Shown here: positions 1-10,649 of the stretch, piece by piece
Numbering within the stretch: the stretch's first letter is position 1
Layout: every line of letters starts with the position of its first letter
NCBI GenBank assembly: GCA_032622095.1
Contig: CP136069.1
Location: 162,925,043-162,989,042 of the forward strand
Length of the DNA stretch: 64,000 nt
Reading direction: 5' to 3'
From: Siphonodentalium dalli
Lineage: Eukaryota > Mollusca > Scaphopoda > Gadilida > Siphonodentaliidae
Notes under the pieces: model-generated
What the model saw: the letters and a program-made list of their open reading frames with translations, nothing else
The model's database searches: none
What the model was told of the DNA's origin: nothing
Translations under genes and position numbers: made by a program

Positions 1-468
1 CCATCACAATGCTTAGACATCTGAGAGTACGATATAAGCTCACAAAAGTCATGAACAAGCATGCAATCTCGAGCTGGGACCACCCTTAATACTTGTTTCT
101 CATCATCTACTTCACAGAAGGGGTCACCCCTAAGAAGTAACCGTATAGGAAATACCGAACATACCACTATGACATCAGTTTGTTTGATCTAAATTATTTA
201 GCCCCAAAACAATAGTCATTTGGCAAATTATCTCATTCCTTTTCGAAGTGCCTGTCATCTACTGAAGTTGGATCCTACCATGGCCATAAATTATGTCTCA
301 TTGAGTCATTGTGTCCCATCCATGTAAATCGCTGAAAGTCAAGCATACATAAACGTTACCTCTATAAATAAATCTGATGTGGCTATGTGAAATATGCATT
401 AAATCCCCGTTTTCATAAAAATGTATTCAGTATTATATGTAAATTTATCCAATAAACATATTTTTCCC

Positions 469-917
469 TTGAAGGTCCTCAATCCGAATCAATAGTCCCC
501 ATATCATCAGATTCCAACAACAAGAATTTTTTTTGAAATGCCGCTTCAGTTGACAGAATTAATTGCTCGAAAATAATGCTAACTGCAGTCAATTATGGCA
601 TAAAATTGACAAAAACCTGTAATTTATCAACTTTTTGCTCAACGAATATTGCTGGTTTGTCAAACATCTGACACACACAAAAAAAAACTCAGTTGATTTT
701 AGAGTTATCCATCTCCATCTGCAATTTGGTCAGAGAAAGTATTCTTGTCTGCTGTTTGCTGGGCCACGTAAAATTAAAATGATAGATTTTAAAAATCGGT
801 ATCTGATCACTCTGAGCTTTGATGTTGTGGGTTCCTCGACTTGAATCAAATATTTTTCACCACTGAAGTCAAGGAAATAGTAATCTGCGAGGGTTAATTC
901 CGATTGAGTACCTTTAA
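469..917 (-). mobile_element. MITE-A copy 1, complete, non-autonomous
   Basis: Left end TTGAAGGTCCTCAATCCGA and right end TCCGATTGAGTACCTTTAA are imperfect inverted repeats. The body matches, in reverse, the copies at 4256-4728 and 46647-47013. Shared landmarks are a (GTT)n-like stretch, 'GATGGATAACTCTAAAATC', 'AAGCTCAGAGTGATC' and 'GAGTCGAGGAAC'. There is no coding capacity; a short open frame at 635-844 lies inside the repeat and is not a gene. TTAA at the ends could be a piggyBac-type target duplication or part of the terminal repeat, so I do not assign a superfamily. Confidence 0.75.
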
Positions 918-1207
918 AATTGCAAAAATTAAATTAAATAATTTTGCCTTGAAAATTGGTTGCTTGGCCAGATTCAACCTTCACCTGCCGATTGCATTTT
1001 GAAGAAATATAGTAACATGTGCTATATGGCTAATATCTCTTGACTGTCGCCATGGATATTGGTATGAAAATTAGAGAAATGTTAGAGGCAATATCTCACT
1101 CTGACCCATGTCTAACTGTGGTCCACATTCCCACATTCCTCTATATCTGGGGCTGCAACATATTCTCGTGCAAATAGGTTTATTTGTACCTAAATATTCA
1201 CATATGT
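918..1207. other. AT-rich spacer with no recognised feature
   Basis: No open frame or repeat was recognised. The only structure is the generally AT-rich composition leading into the T-rich start of the next dispersed repeat. Confidence 0.4.
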
Positions 1208-1350
1208 TCATATTTTTTTTATTTATCTAAATTTGTTTAAATAAAAATTTAGAAAAACTAACGGCATTATTCACTCTGCCAGGGCACCCCGAGTCACCAC
1301 ACCAAATTTCGCTGAAATCTGAGCACCAATATTAACAAAGACATGTTGGT
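1208..1350 (+). repeat. Dispersed repeat, 'CCCCGAGTCACCACACCAA' family, copy 1
   Basis: A T-rich/A-rich lead is followed by 'CCCCGAGTCACCACACCAA' and then 'GCTGAAATCTGAGC'. The same order recurs in the same orientation at 27076-27215. The wording ('ACCAAATTT..GAAATC') resembles 3' ends of SINE or LINE-derived repeats, but no autonomous partner is visible. Confidence 0.55.
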
Positions 1351-1467
1351 CTCAACTTTACTCCAGTCTTATATTATTATATATGTATATATAAACAGTC
1401 CCATGAAACATGTATACATTTATTGATGGACGTGTCATGGGCTCTTCATACAGGATCGGGTTCATTA

Positions 1468-1556
1468 TTCCGAAGGTTCCATATTCCGAAGGGTCGCTAT
1501 CCCAAAGGTTCTTATTAAGAAGGTTCGCTATTCTGAAGGTATGCTATTCTGGGCGT
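1468..1556 (+). repeat. 16-bp minisatellite (TTCGCTATTCCGAAGG-like), about 6 units
   Basis: Degenerate units such as 'GTTCCATATTCCGAAG' and 'GTTCGCTATTCTGAAG' follow each other at a 15-16 bp period. A second array of the same unit lies in the opposite orientation at 1918-2010. Confidence 0.7.
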
Positions 1557-1688
1557 ATTTAACCAGAAAAGATGGACAACTCTAATACCAAGTAGTTATT
1601 ATTACCACGATTTTACAGTTATCCCTCTTTATCTGGAAGACCGCCCGTTTTGACCTCGTCCTGGCACGATAAGGCCCAGAACAATAAA

Positions 1689-1826
1689 AATAGCAAACTG
1701 CAAAGATCGATATCTAATTACTCTGAGCTTTGATGGGTGGGTTCGACACTAATCAAATATTTTTTTTCCCACCGAAGCCAAAGAAAGAGTAATTTAGCAG
1801 CGTCTTATCGGATTGAGTGCCTTTAA
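1689..1826 (-). mobile_element. MITE-A copy 2, fragment
   Basis: 'CTCTGAGCTTTGATGGGTGG' through 'ATCGGATTGAGTGCCTTTAA' matches the left-end third of MITE-A in reverse. The other end is not recognisable; 'AGATGGACAACTCTAATACC' at about 1570 may be a scrambled remnant. It lies between the two opposed minisatellite arrays. Confidence 0.65.
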
Positions 1827-1917
1827 GTTATTTCCTTCATAAAAAGAGTCTTATGATAAAGAACCCTCTCAATACTTTAGAATATAGATAATAGAATGAA
1901 ACTTCAAAATAACAAGT

Positions 1918-2010
1918 TATAAAAACCTTCTGAATATTGAGGAATATAGAGAACCTTGTGAATAGCGAAACTTCTGTATAATGAACCTTGGGAATAGCGA
2001 ACCTTTGGAC
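1918..2010 (-). repeat. 16-bp minisatellite, inverted second array
   Basis: Units such as 'GAACCTTGTGAATAGC' and 'GAACCTTGGGAATAGC' are reverse complements of the array at 1468-1556. The pair flanks MITE-A copy 2. 'CATGAAACATGTATACATTT' at about 1403 and a related 'TATGAAACATACATTT' at about 2094 flank the whole arrangement as direct repeats. Confidence 0.65.
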
Positions 2011-2029
2011 ATAGAGTGACATCTCCCCG

Positions 2030-3078
2030 TCCTACGGCCCATACGCACTGGCGTGATCGTATATCCCAAGTTGGCCAGAAATACAGGCACTCCTATGAAA
2101 CATACATTTATCATTTTATAGATGGACGTACGTGTTTTGGGTTGTCCATACGTACTGACGTAATCATATTAGCAACCACATCACGCCCGCAGGGCGCGAT
2201 GTTGCTTTTCAAGTTTAGGCGTGAATGACGTCATTAATGTTTACAATACCATGAAACAGAATTTCGACGCAATGAAAATCCGGACAAGAAAAATGGGTTA
2301 AAAATCACGTGACTTCCGGTCCGCTTTTACATAGCATCCTGGGAACAATAATATCAAATTGTGAAATCACGGAATCGGAAGTGGACCAAGTGGGATGGTT
2401 ATGAAATTAGAGACTTCAGTTTTTCTGAACAATTCCTATGTTATGTAGGCTTATTAATTAGTTTCATTTTGACCATTTTCGTTGGTTAGCTGACCGAAAA
2501 CCAGCGAAGACGTCACGACAAGGTCCATGACGTCATTTACGTCAGTTGGTTTTGTGGGCCAGAATCCAGACACATTTCGTCTTTACCGGAAATACCGATT
2601 TCACATCACTAGACTAAACGCAATTATATATACAAAATGGCTAAAGGACATTTTATATACAATATGCACGCAATAAATATGGGATCCCTCCCTACAAACG
2701 TGTTGTTTGTTTGTTTGGTTTTCATTGTTCCTTTTTTGTTTGTTCTTCTTTTAAAACTAGTGAGTGCACATAAGATTATATTCTTCATCATGTTTTCAAA
2801 TGTCATTTTGACTATCAGTTTGAATTTTTGACCATGCAATGAGCTAATTCAGCTGCCTTCCACAATATATACACTTAAATGTAATTAAGAGACTTCTCTA
2901 AAGACCATTTTCTAGAACATTACAGACTGGATTCAAACGACAGATGTTTTCTATTGACAAGAGCTAGCTACCTAGCGCATGAAACTGTTCGCGCGAAATA
3001 TTTCCCCAGTGATATTTTGGGATATAGCGCCCATGTAAACATTTATATTTGTCATATATAAACGTGGCAAGTTGCTAG
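2030..3078. other. No gene recognised; intergenic
   Basis: Short frames on both strands at 2624-2839 overlap each other antisense and have low-complexity translations, so I do not call them. CpG-containing patches occur near 2180-2230 and 2490-2550 but no promoter architecture is evident. Confidence 0.4.
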
Positions 3079-3089
3079 CTTTAGTTTGG

Positions 3090-3415
3090 CTGAAGGGGTC
3101 ACTCTCACAAAAAAAGTACTGAAGGGTACACAGGATTCGCAAAATGTGCTGAAGGGCACACAGGGTTTGTGATCGCCACTAACACCGTTACTTAAACTGT
3201 GTTTCTGAAAGTCTGGCGTCCATTAGCAGTTTGTTTTCAGTTCATTTTAATGTTCATTGGGACGTATACATGCAATTATTCTATAAGAGAAATCATGGCA
3301 GATACGAAAACTAAACGTCATTTAGAATGACATTTCAAACCCTGTGTACCCTTCAGCACATTTTCAAATCATGTGTACCCTTCAGCACTGTTTTTGGTGA
3401 GAGTGATCCCTTCAG
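3090..3415. mobile_element. Mutator-like MITE with 11-bp target-site duplication
   Basis: The termini CTGAAGGGGTCACTCTCAC and GTGAGAGTGATCCCTTCAG are inverted with one mismatch over 19 bp. Similarity continues inward for about 85 bp through paired 'GCTGAAGGGCACACAGGGTT'-type motifs. A perfect 11-bp direct repeat CTTTAGTTTGG flanks it at 3079-3089 and 3416-3426. Long inverted repeats with a 9-11 bp duplication are typical of the Mutator superfamily. The 326-bp element has no transposase. Superfamily is inference; the boundaries are directly visible. Confidence 0.85.
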
Positions 3416-3426
3416 CTTTAGTTTGG

Positions 3427-4255
3427 ATGTGCATGAGTTGTTTTAACGAGATACGTGGTGGCAGCCGGCAGGGTGGTTGAACTGTAGTGGTCCGCGGAAT
3501 CCGCCCCTCCAACTTTGGTGAAAGTATTCAACATTTTGAAATCACATGACTGACACAGCAACAGTTGGAAACTACGTATATAGATGGAAATTGTTGTGAT
3601 AGTTTGATGTATTTGTGTGGTTGCTCCACTACGTGTCACGTGCGATCATATTATACATGTAGTAGAGTATCGGATGCAGGTTTCCGGGAGCCACCAAAAG
3701 AAGTCATATTGAAATATATGGCCACCAAAAGATGCATCCGGTTTTTCCTGAGCGGTTTTCACGGCCGATGAAAGGTTGTTTATTCTCATAGTTGATCTCA
3801 GAGTATAGTTCGCGTGGCGGTATACATCCACTTTGCCCGGATATATTACTTATATTGATAGTTGAGCTACATATTTACTAGCATGTTTGTATATATGTAC
3901 ATGTATTTGTGCAATCATATTTGTGCACCAGTTTATTGTTAAATCAGTCATTATGAATTTATTATGTTTGTTGGCAATAAATATCCCCAAAATGGAACCT
4001 GGTGTTGAGTGAGTTCTGTCCCCTTCTCCAGGAAACAACGTAAATATATTTCTTAGTTATTATCTGTTCTCTAATAATGTACTTCACTGTATGTCGATGA
4101 AGGTCCCAAATCGAAATTGCATGCTTTCGTGTGACTTTTCTGAGCCGATATCGCAATAAACATTGAATTATTTGTCATGGGTAAATTCCAAAGCAAAACG
4201 CTCACTTAAATCGTGAAATTTTGAGTTAGGAACTTCATCTGCATTGAATTACAAT
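3427..4255. other. No gene recognised; intergenic
   Basis: At about 3500-3580 there is weak similarity ('CCCCTCCAACTTTGG', 'CAACAGTTGGAAA') to one end of the family at 22010-22362 and 47505-47930. The overlapping short frames at 3565-4156 on both strands show no domain and are not called. Confidence 0.4.
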
Positions 4256-4728
4256 ATTAAAAATGCATGATCCGAATTAACGCTAACAAATTACTATTTC
4301 CTTGGCTGCGGGGGTAAACAATATTTGATTCGAGTCGAGGAACATCCATCAAAGCTCAGAGTGATCACATATCGATTATTGAAATTTGCCACGGTTATTT
4401 CTCGAGAAATGTTATTTTTGGCGGCATGGCAAATATTCGTCAAGCCGGTGGTCTCAGACCAAATTGCGAACGAAGATGGATAACTCTAAAATCAAGTGGA
4501 TTTGGGTGTTACTATATTTGACAACGTGTCCAAATTTCGTTGAACAAAACAGAAACTATAAAAATAACACGTTTTGGACAATTTTATACTACAATTCACT
4601 GTGGTTAGCATTATTTTTGGGCAATTAATCCATTCTGATAACTGAAGCGGCATTTAAAAAAATGTTGTTGTTGTTGCTGTTGGAATCCGATGATATGGGG
4701 ACCATCAAATCGGATTGAGTACCTTTAA
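4256..4728 (+). mobile_element. MITE-A copy 3, complete
   Basis: It begins TTAAAAATGCATGATCCGAA and ends ATCGGATTGAGTACCTTTAA, so the tips are imperfect inverted repeats. Internal landmarks in order are 'GAGTCGAGGAAC', 'AAGCTCAGAGTGATC', 'GGTCTCAGACCAAATTGCG', 'GATGGATAACTCTAAAATC', 'TGTCCAAATTTCGTTGAAC' and a GTTGTTGTTG tract. This is the best reference copy in the window at about 473 bp. The open frame at 4386-4628 is inside it and is not a gene. Confidence 0.8.
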
Positions 4729-6148
4729 CAGGTAATAATTAAGAAATATATTTCCCGCGTTATCTTTTCAACTTCACAAGATTCGCTGTCAAAACTTCAA
4801 AAAGTTCCAAGGATTTGTACTGGTGGTATATGATCTCTACGGGCGTCAGCCAGAGTAGAGATTCATGGCACGATCTAATACTCATGCAGTGGTGACGGGA
4901 ATATTAAATCGTCGAGAGAAAGTGACCAAAATGAATTATACGGATTAAATGCTGTTTACAACGAATGGCTGATGACATATTTCACCACATAACTCACCAG
5001 GGAGTTCAATTCATTAACGAGTATACGCATGCAGTTGACAAATGTTTTTTCTTGATAATCAATCCACTTCCTCGCTTCACGGCGATACCGATGTTGATAA
5101 AACATCACATTGCTGACGGCTGGACGTCTGTTTCGTTTTAACCTAATGATAATGTGTCAGCCATCTGAATGGAAAATCGCCTGCAGACGGTCTCCTAAGC
5201 ACGCACCCCGCTGAGGAGAATTTCTTGTATTTTTCCGGTTTCACCTCTCCGTTGCTTAATCATCTAACCAGTGTTTAACGCGACACAAGTGTTAGCGTGA
5301 CAATATTTGCACATCACGTTGAGTTATTTTCGATCGAATCATTAACGCCCTTTTCAGAACATTGATTCGCCGGTAGGCGTTCGCGTGATAACATGCTAAT
5401 ACCCACGCCAGGGCAATCATTATGGCTTTCTTACAGAAACATACGATGATCATAATCTCCTATATAATAATATACTAAGTAATACGACAGTGCATGCCCC
5501 TGTAACATATATCTAGAGGTTATTACTTGGTTAGTTTGATATCGGCCGAGATATCAGCTCGAGGTAACTTCATATCAACCTGAGACCGAAGGTTAAGTTA
5601 CAAAGGTCAGTTTATCCATACGCGTTGAATCAAAACCAGTGGTTATTATTTAAAGAGTGTATATGTATATGTGTGATGCTGACAAGAGAATATCAATCAT
5701 TGATGCCAATTATTGCCTATGTAAATTTTAGCAATGAAGACATTTTTCCCAGCCCACATTCATTCGCTGTTACCACGCATGCACGATACAGCAGATTACA
5801 GCTTATTATCACCCAGAATATACAAAATCGGAAACAAACTAGTCGTTTCCGGGTGTATTTTAGGAAAAAGAAATCTATAACCTCCCCGTGTTGATTTTCG
5901 CACATCATCCGGTGTTAATAACTATGACGTCGACACCATGCACACACGCATGACGTCTTCACACCAGAACACACAAGACGATACCATCGAATATAAGAAA
6001 CACAGCACAGTTTTGGAATGCTCTTCAGTTTTCACTGCTAATGGACTCTGAAGCCGTATACGTTGCTATTTTTCAGATGTCCATTGGCGCCATGCAGACA
6101 ACCGCAAAACATGATAAGGTTCAGGAGAAAGGGGACCCTGTAGTATGC
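4729..6148. other. No gene recognised; intergenic
   Basis: About 1.4 kb of unique-looking sequence. A frame of 89 codons at 5625-5894 has no recognisable domain and is opposed by a frame on the other strand. Two CRE-like TGACGTC/ATGACGTC sites sit near 5924 and 5950. I would not annotate a gene here. Confidence 0.4.
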
Positions 6149-6236
6149 CAGACTAAATCACATGATGGCATTCAGGTGAACAAACAAATAACATTATTTG
6201 TATGTTTATATATGTGCCATCATGTGACTTAGTCTG
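6149..6236. repeat. 22-bp inverted repeat with 44-nt loop
   Basis: The arm CAGACTAAATCACATGATGG (6149 onward, ending CA at 6170) pairs with 6215-6236 with one mismatch. It could be a small foldback element or the pair of ends of a short MITE; no target duplication is obvious. Confidence 0.6.
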
Positions 6237-6360
6237 AATAATATCAACCGAAGAAGGTATAAGGCCGAAAGCATTTGAAGAGCGACTTATTTTATGTGTA
6301 TAGATAGTAGTTATATGCGGAATCTTTAAGAATCTTTAAAACGACTCGGCAACACTATAA

Positions 6361-6775
6361 ATTGAAAAAGGGCGCCATAAACAACCGAAGATTCCTGTAG
6401 ACAAGAGAATATGCAGAAAGTGTAGATTGGAAACGGAAACTGATGAACATTTTATTTTAAAATGTCTATTTTACAAAAGCATTCGTCTTCGTTTCTTTGA
6501 CGAAATAAATAAAATAAATCTCAAGTTTACTAATATGACTGATGCACAACAATTCATTTTCATACTGTGAAATGATAAAACAGAAACGTGCAATATCATC
6601 TGTAACATGGGCCGTCTCTTTTTCAGATTTTCAACAACAAACATGATAAATTTTTCATTTTAATTCGGATTACAATTGTGTATACTTATTGTATCATATA
6701 TATTTATTGTTATGTATGTTGTGACATCGGCCCCGTGTGTGTGTAATTGTCAATAAACTTATCTTATCTTATCTG
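6361..6775 (+). pseudogene. 3' end of a non-LTR retrotransposon (ORF2 C-terminus and 3' UTR)
   Basis: One frame from 6361 to a stop at 6661-6663 reads IEKGRHKQPKIPVDKRICRK and continues with a C-x2-C ... H-x4-C pattern ending EHFILKCLFYKSIR. This is the zinc-binding C-terminal tail common downstream of reverse transcriptase in non-LTR elements. A TAA precedes it at 6358 and a TGA interrupts it at 6568, so it is dead. The 3' UTR carries 'TCAATAAACT' and ends in a short (TTATC)n tail at about 6759-6774, typical of element 3' ends. It is severely 5' truncated. The family differs from the element at 8547-10965. Confidence 0.75.
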
Positions 6776-6884
6776 TTATATCGTGACAATTCCATGAATA
6801 CGTACGGATTTTATGTGATCATCCGCACTATTAAGCTGAAGAAAGTTATATTATATATACAGACGCTCATATGAATGGTATGTA

Positions 6885-7945
6885 CCCGCTAGGTCCTAGG
6901 TGACCGAGGTCCTAGCTATCCCCAGTTCAGCTCTAGTTCCCGTCATGGTCCAGATCAAATGTATCAGGGTCACTGTTGCAATGGCTAAGGTATACCAATG
7001 TCTTTGTTAGGTAAGTTTCAAGATGCCTGAGGTCCCATTTATCCCAAGTTATATGTTAGTCAAGGTATCCCAAAGTGTCTGTTAGCCAATGTATCCCAAT
7101 GTATCAGTTAGCCAATGCATCTCAAGGTATCTGTTAGCCAATGTATCCCAATGTGTCTTTTCCAAGGTATCCCAAGGTGTCTGTTATCCGAGGTATTCCA
7201 ATGTGTATGTTTGCCAATGTTGTTGTAAGCCGATATCTCCATTAGCCGTACGTCTCAGTTAACGAACGTCCCTGTTATATCAATAACCCATTGAGCCCAG
7301 GTCTCTGTTAACTCTAGGTCCACCTTAACTCAGGGTTCAAGTTATCCCAATATCCATGTTAGCCAAGGTTACAGCTATCCTAAATCAGAGTTAGCCAAGG
7401 TTACAGTTAGCCAAGGTTACAGTTAACCAAGGTTATACAGTTAGCCAATTTTATACAGTTAGCCCAAGATTCAAGTTATTCCACGATCCATGTTAGTCAA
7501 GGTTACAGTTACCCTAAGTCACAGTTAGCCAATGTTACAGTTAACCAATATTACATTTAGCCAAGGTTATACTAAGTTATAGTTAGCTAATGTATCCCAA
7601 TGTATCTGTTAGCCAATGTTTCTGTAAGCCGTATATCTCAGTTAGAGTAGGTCCCTGTTATCTCAATGACCCATTAAGCCAAGGTATCTGCTAACTCTAT
7701 GTCCACGTTAGCTCAAGGTTCAAGTTTATCTCAAGATCCATGTTAGCAAAGGTATATATTCTAATTCAGAGTTAGCCAAGGTGACAATTAACCAAAGTTA
7801 TACAGTTAACCAATGTTATACAGTTAGCTCAAAGTTCAAGTTATCCCAATATCCATGTCAGCCAATGTTCAAGTTATCCTAAGTGACAGTTAGCCAAGGT
7901 TACACTTATCACAAGTGACAGTTAGCCAAGGTTATATCAGCCTAG
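6885..7945 (+). repeat. Degenerate GTTAGCCAAGG minisatellite field
   Basis: Dozens of 'GTTAGCCAAGGTTACA', 'GTTAGCCAATGTATCCCA' and 'GTTATCCCAATATCC'-type units occur with irregular spacing of roughly 15-25 bp. Larger blocks repeat with divergence: the stretch from about 7080 to 7330 is echoed from about 7580 to 7700. The same motif reappears at 11625-11765 and 12770-12907. It is not coding. Confidence 0.75.
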
Positions 7946-8099
7946 TTCTCGATTCGCAGCCAATACTCACACGATTGGATAGCGAAAGATATTTAACCGG
8001 GGCTCACGATTAGATGGCGATTGATATTAAGTCTCAATTACACGTACCACGCGAGGTTAGGATTGAGGCTAGGATTATTGAGGAAATAACTGCTTTTTA

Positions 8100-8309
8100 T
8101 GTTTTAACTCGTTTCACTCGAACAAACATAAATGATTTTTATCACATGATTAGCACTATTTTCCTATGTAATATTCGAGCGTAATAGACACGTGTAATAT
8201 CGTCGCGTGCAATGACGTCACGCTGCTCTTTGGGACAAAGTTCTCTGTCTGTTAATTATTGTTGTTTTCAATAAAATTTAAGCGATTATATGACCATGTG
8301 ATAAAAAGT
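8100..8309. repeat. Left part of dispersed palindromic repeat family
   Basis: 'TTTTATCACATGATTAGC', 'AGACACGTGTAATATCGTC' and 'ATGACGTCACG' are echoed in the same order near 29496-29590 ('TTTTATCACATAATTAGC', 'GACACACGTGTGTTATCGTC', 'GTGACGTAAG'). The similarity is patchy and might reflect an old shared repeat. Confidence 0.4.
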
Positions 8310-8452
8310 ATCTCAAACTCGTTCTATTTTTTACGTAATTTATCAACCTCGTCCACTAAATCCTATTTGAGCCTCGGTAAACCTCGGCTCAAATCGAATT
8401 TAGTGAACTCGGTTGATAAATTCCGTATAAAATAGAAACTCATGTGAGATCC
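8310..8452. repeat. Long imperfect palindrome (foldback)
   Basis: The arm running from 'ATCTCAAACTCGTTC' through 'TTTATCAACCTCG' and 'ATTTGAGCCTCGG' is mirrored after a 4-nt loop, by 'CCTCGGCTCAAAT', 'CTCGGTTGATAAA' and 'CATGTGAGAT'. The predicted stem is about 60-70 bp with scattered mismatches. Confidence 0.75.
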
Positions 8453-8546
8453 TCTATATAGAATAACAATTACGAATTGCATAACGAAGTTTTAATCTTG
8501 AAAATCAGGTTAACGATTGACTTCACATGAACTGTGCACATCATAT

Positions 8547-9054
8547 ATGAAAAAGTATGCAAGGGCCCAATACGAGGAACATCTCCAGAATACCTTCCCC
8601 AAAATATTTTTGGCATAGCATCAACGAAATTATGCAAATCAAACATAAAGACGCTATCCCCCCTCTCATCGATTATGATGGCAATCTTGAAACTGACGAT
8701 TAAACCAAAGCATCGATGCTTAATAATGCCTTCACTGCTAATTCATTACTCGACGATTCCTCTTGCAATCTACCGGTGTTCACACAAAAATGTAATGATT
8801 CGATAACTGAAATTGACTTCACTCTTGACGACATCACTTCGGCAATTGCGAGTATGAAACCAAACTAAGCGTCAGGTCATGACGGCATCACAGTTAGAAT
8901 GCTGCAGAAAACAAGCCCAGCTATTGCCATCCCTCTCAGAATTCTATTTAAGAAATCTCTTGAATCGTGCGCATTTCCTAATAAATGGAAACAAGCAAAT
9001 GTCATTCCCCCTGGTGAAAATAGTACTGAAATATTTATCCGCTTATTTCAGTAA
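8547..9054 (+). pseudogene. Non-LTR retrotransposon ORF2, linker and start of reverse transcriptase, broken
   Basis: From 8547 the frame reads KKYARAQYEEHLQNT. One base of frameshift near 8590-8600 moves the homology to the frame starting 8599, PKYFWHSINEIMQIKHKDA, the linker between endonuclease and reverse transcriptase in Jockey/CR1-like elements. It continues with ITSAIASMKPN, stop, ASGHDGITVRML and WKQANVIPP, the opening reverse transcriptase motifs. In-frame TAA codons lie at 8701 and 8866; the second replaces the usual Lys in 'KPNKASG'. After NVIPP the expected 'NYRPISL' block is missing, which suggests an internal deletion near 9013-9073. No endonuclease is visible upstream, so the copy is 5' truncated. 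Confidence 0.8.
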
Positions 9055-9073
9055 GTAAAATATACTATTCTAA

Positions 9074-10246
9074 TACCAATCAGGATTTGTATCAGGCCAC
9101 AGCACCACTTTTCAGCTATTTGAGATATACCACACCCTGTGCCAGGCACTCGATGAGAAGTTAAATACGTCTGCAATTTTCTGCGATATTTCCAAAGCAT
9201 TTGAGAGAGTCTGGCACAGGGGGTTGTTATTCAAGTTGGAGCAAAACGGAGTAACCGGGAATATACACAAATGGATACACAGTTATCTCTCTAATAGATC
9301 ACAGCGCGTTCAAATAGGAATTACATTCTCTGACTATCAGACGATATTGACAGGTGTTCCACAAGGATATACCCTCGGACCCTTTCTATTTTTGACTTAC
9401 ATTAACGACCTCGCAACAACGATCCAATCACTCACTCGAATGTACGCGGATGATACTTGCTTCTTTACTGCCCAAACATCACCCGATGATTCTGCTCGCG
9501 AACTCTATGATGACCTTGAAATAGTGAACCGGTGGTCAAAACAATGGATGGTAACCTTTAATGCAGAAAAAATAAAGTCTATGGTATTTTCACTGACCCC
9601 CTCTGACGATTCCCTCGATTTAGATCTCGACAACGATGCGATTCAACAAGTAACTCTTCACACCCATCTTGGCGTTTCTATCCAATCAAATCTACATTGG
9701 GACACCCAAATAAATACTATTTGCAAAAGAGTTGCCAGCAGATTGTCACAACTCAGGAAGATTAAATTCCAAGTAAACCGACAGACGATCGAGATAATAT
9801 TCAAAACATATATACTCCCAATAATGGAATATGGTGACATAATTTGGGATAACGCCCCTGATTGCCTACTCCAAAAGCTCGACCGTCTATATATCGACGG
9901 TGGTAGAATAATAACTGGCCTGACCCGATCTGCCTCAGAAGCGAGAGTACTGGGTGAACTTGGAAGGACTCCCATCAACGAAAGACGTAAATTACATAAA
10001 ACGCGCATGTGGCATAAAATATTGGACAATAAGGCCCCTCCCTACATAACGAAACTTTTGCCTCTTACCGTTGGGGAATCATGTAGATACCCAATTAGAA
10101 ATCCGTTACGATACGTCAACTATTCCACGAACACAACTAACTTTAAATCAAGTTTCCTCCCAACTATGGTTGCTGAATGGAATGTATCGTGCAAAATAAC
10201 AACTGATGCAAACAAAACTCACAGACCCCACATCAGAACCAACTAA
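9074..10246 (+). pseudogene. Reverse transcriptase core of the same non-LTR retrotransposon
   Basis: The open frame starts after a TAA at 9071 and runs about 390 codons. It opens QSGFVSGHSTTFQL, then FCDISKAFERVWHRG (the first catalytic Asp region), LTGVPQGYTLGPFLFLTYI and RMYADDTCFF with the catalytic YADD at 9443-9454. The thumb follows (LGVSIQSNLHWD; ILPIMEYGDIIWDNA; NERRKLHKTRMWHKI), and the typical 'SSFLPTMVAEWN' pre-C-terminal motif. It would copy element RNA by target-primed reverse transcription in an intact element. There is no credible initiator Met because it is the continuation of the broken frame upstream. After WN the homology jumps +1 to the next frame. Clade is Jockey/CR1-like by motif recall only. 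Confidence 0.9.
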
Positions 10247-10649
10247 GGACGAAATACTTGTTAATATGTATAATAATTTACGCATTGAAGAGACATCAAT
10301 AAGACCCCCTTCTTACTACTATGTCGGGCGGAGAACATCAAATATTTTGCAACGTATGCTCCGAAACAACTGCAGTGATCTCAACTTCGATAAATTTAAA
10401 AATTACATATCCTCAAGCCCGTGTTGCTCCCGTGGTAACCAATGTGAAGACGTAAGCCATTTTTTCTTCGAATGTCCTTTCTACACAGAAGCAAGGAACC
10501 GTATGTGGACACGACTAGATGAGCATAAAGTGGTCATCACCATTATTAAAGATATTCTCTTTGGCATACCCGAAATTAGCGACACCTTGAACAGGCGATT
10601 AATCGAGACAGTACAATCATTCAACATTTCCACAGACCGATTTCAGTAA
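10206..10649 (+). pseudogene. C-terminal zinc-finger domain of the same retrotransposon, shifted frame
   Basis: This frame overlaps the previous one by about 40 bases and carries PPSYYYVGRRTSNILQRMLR, then SSPCCSRGNQCEDVSHFFFE followed by CPFYTEARNRMW. Cys73/Cys74, Cys80, His85 and Cys90 (numbered from the first Met at 10206) form the C..C..H..C zinc-binding tail usual after reverse transcriptase in this group. It belongs to the 9074-10246 protein, separated by one frameshift. The apparent Met is internal and not a true start. Confidence 0.85.
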
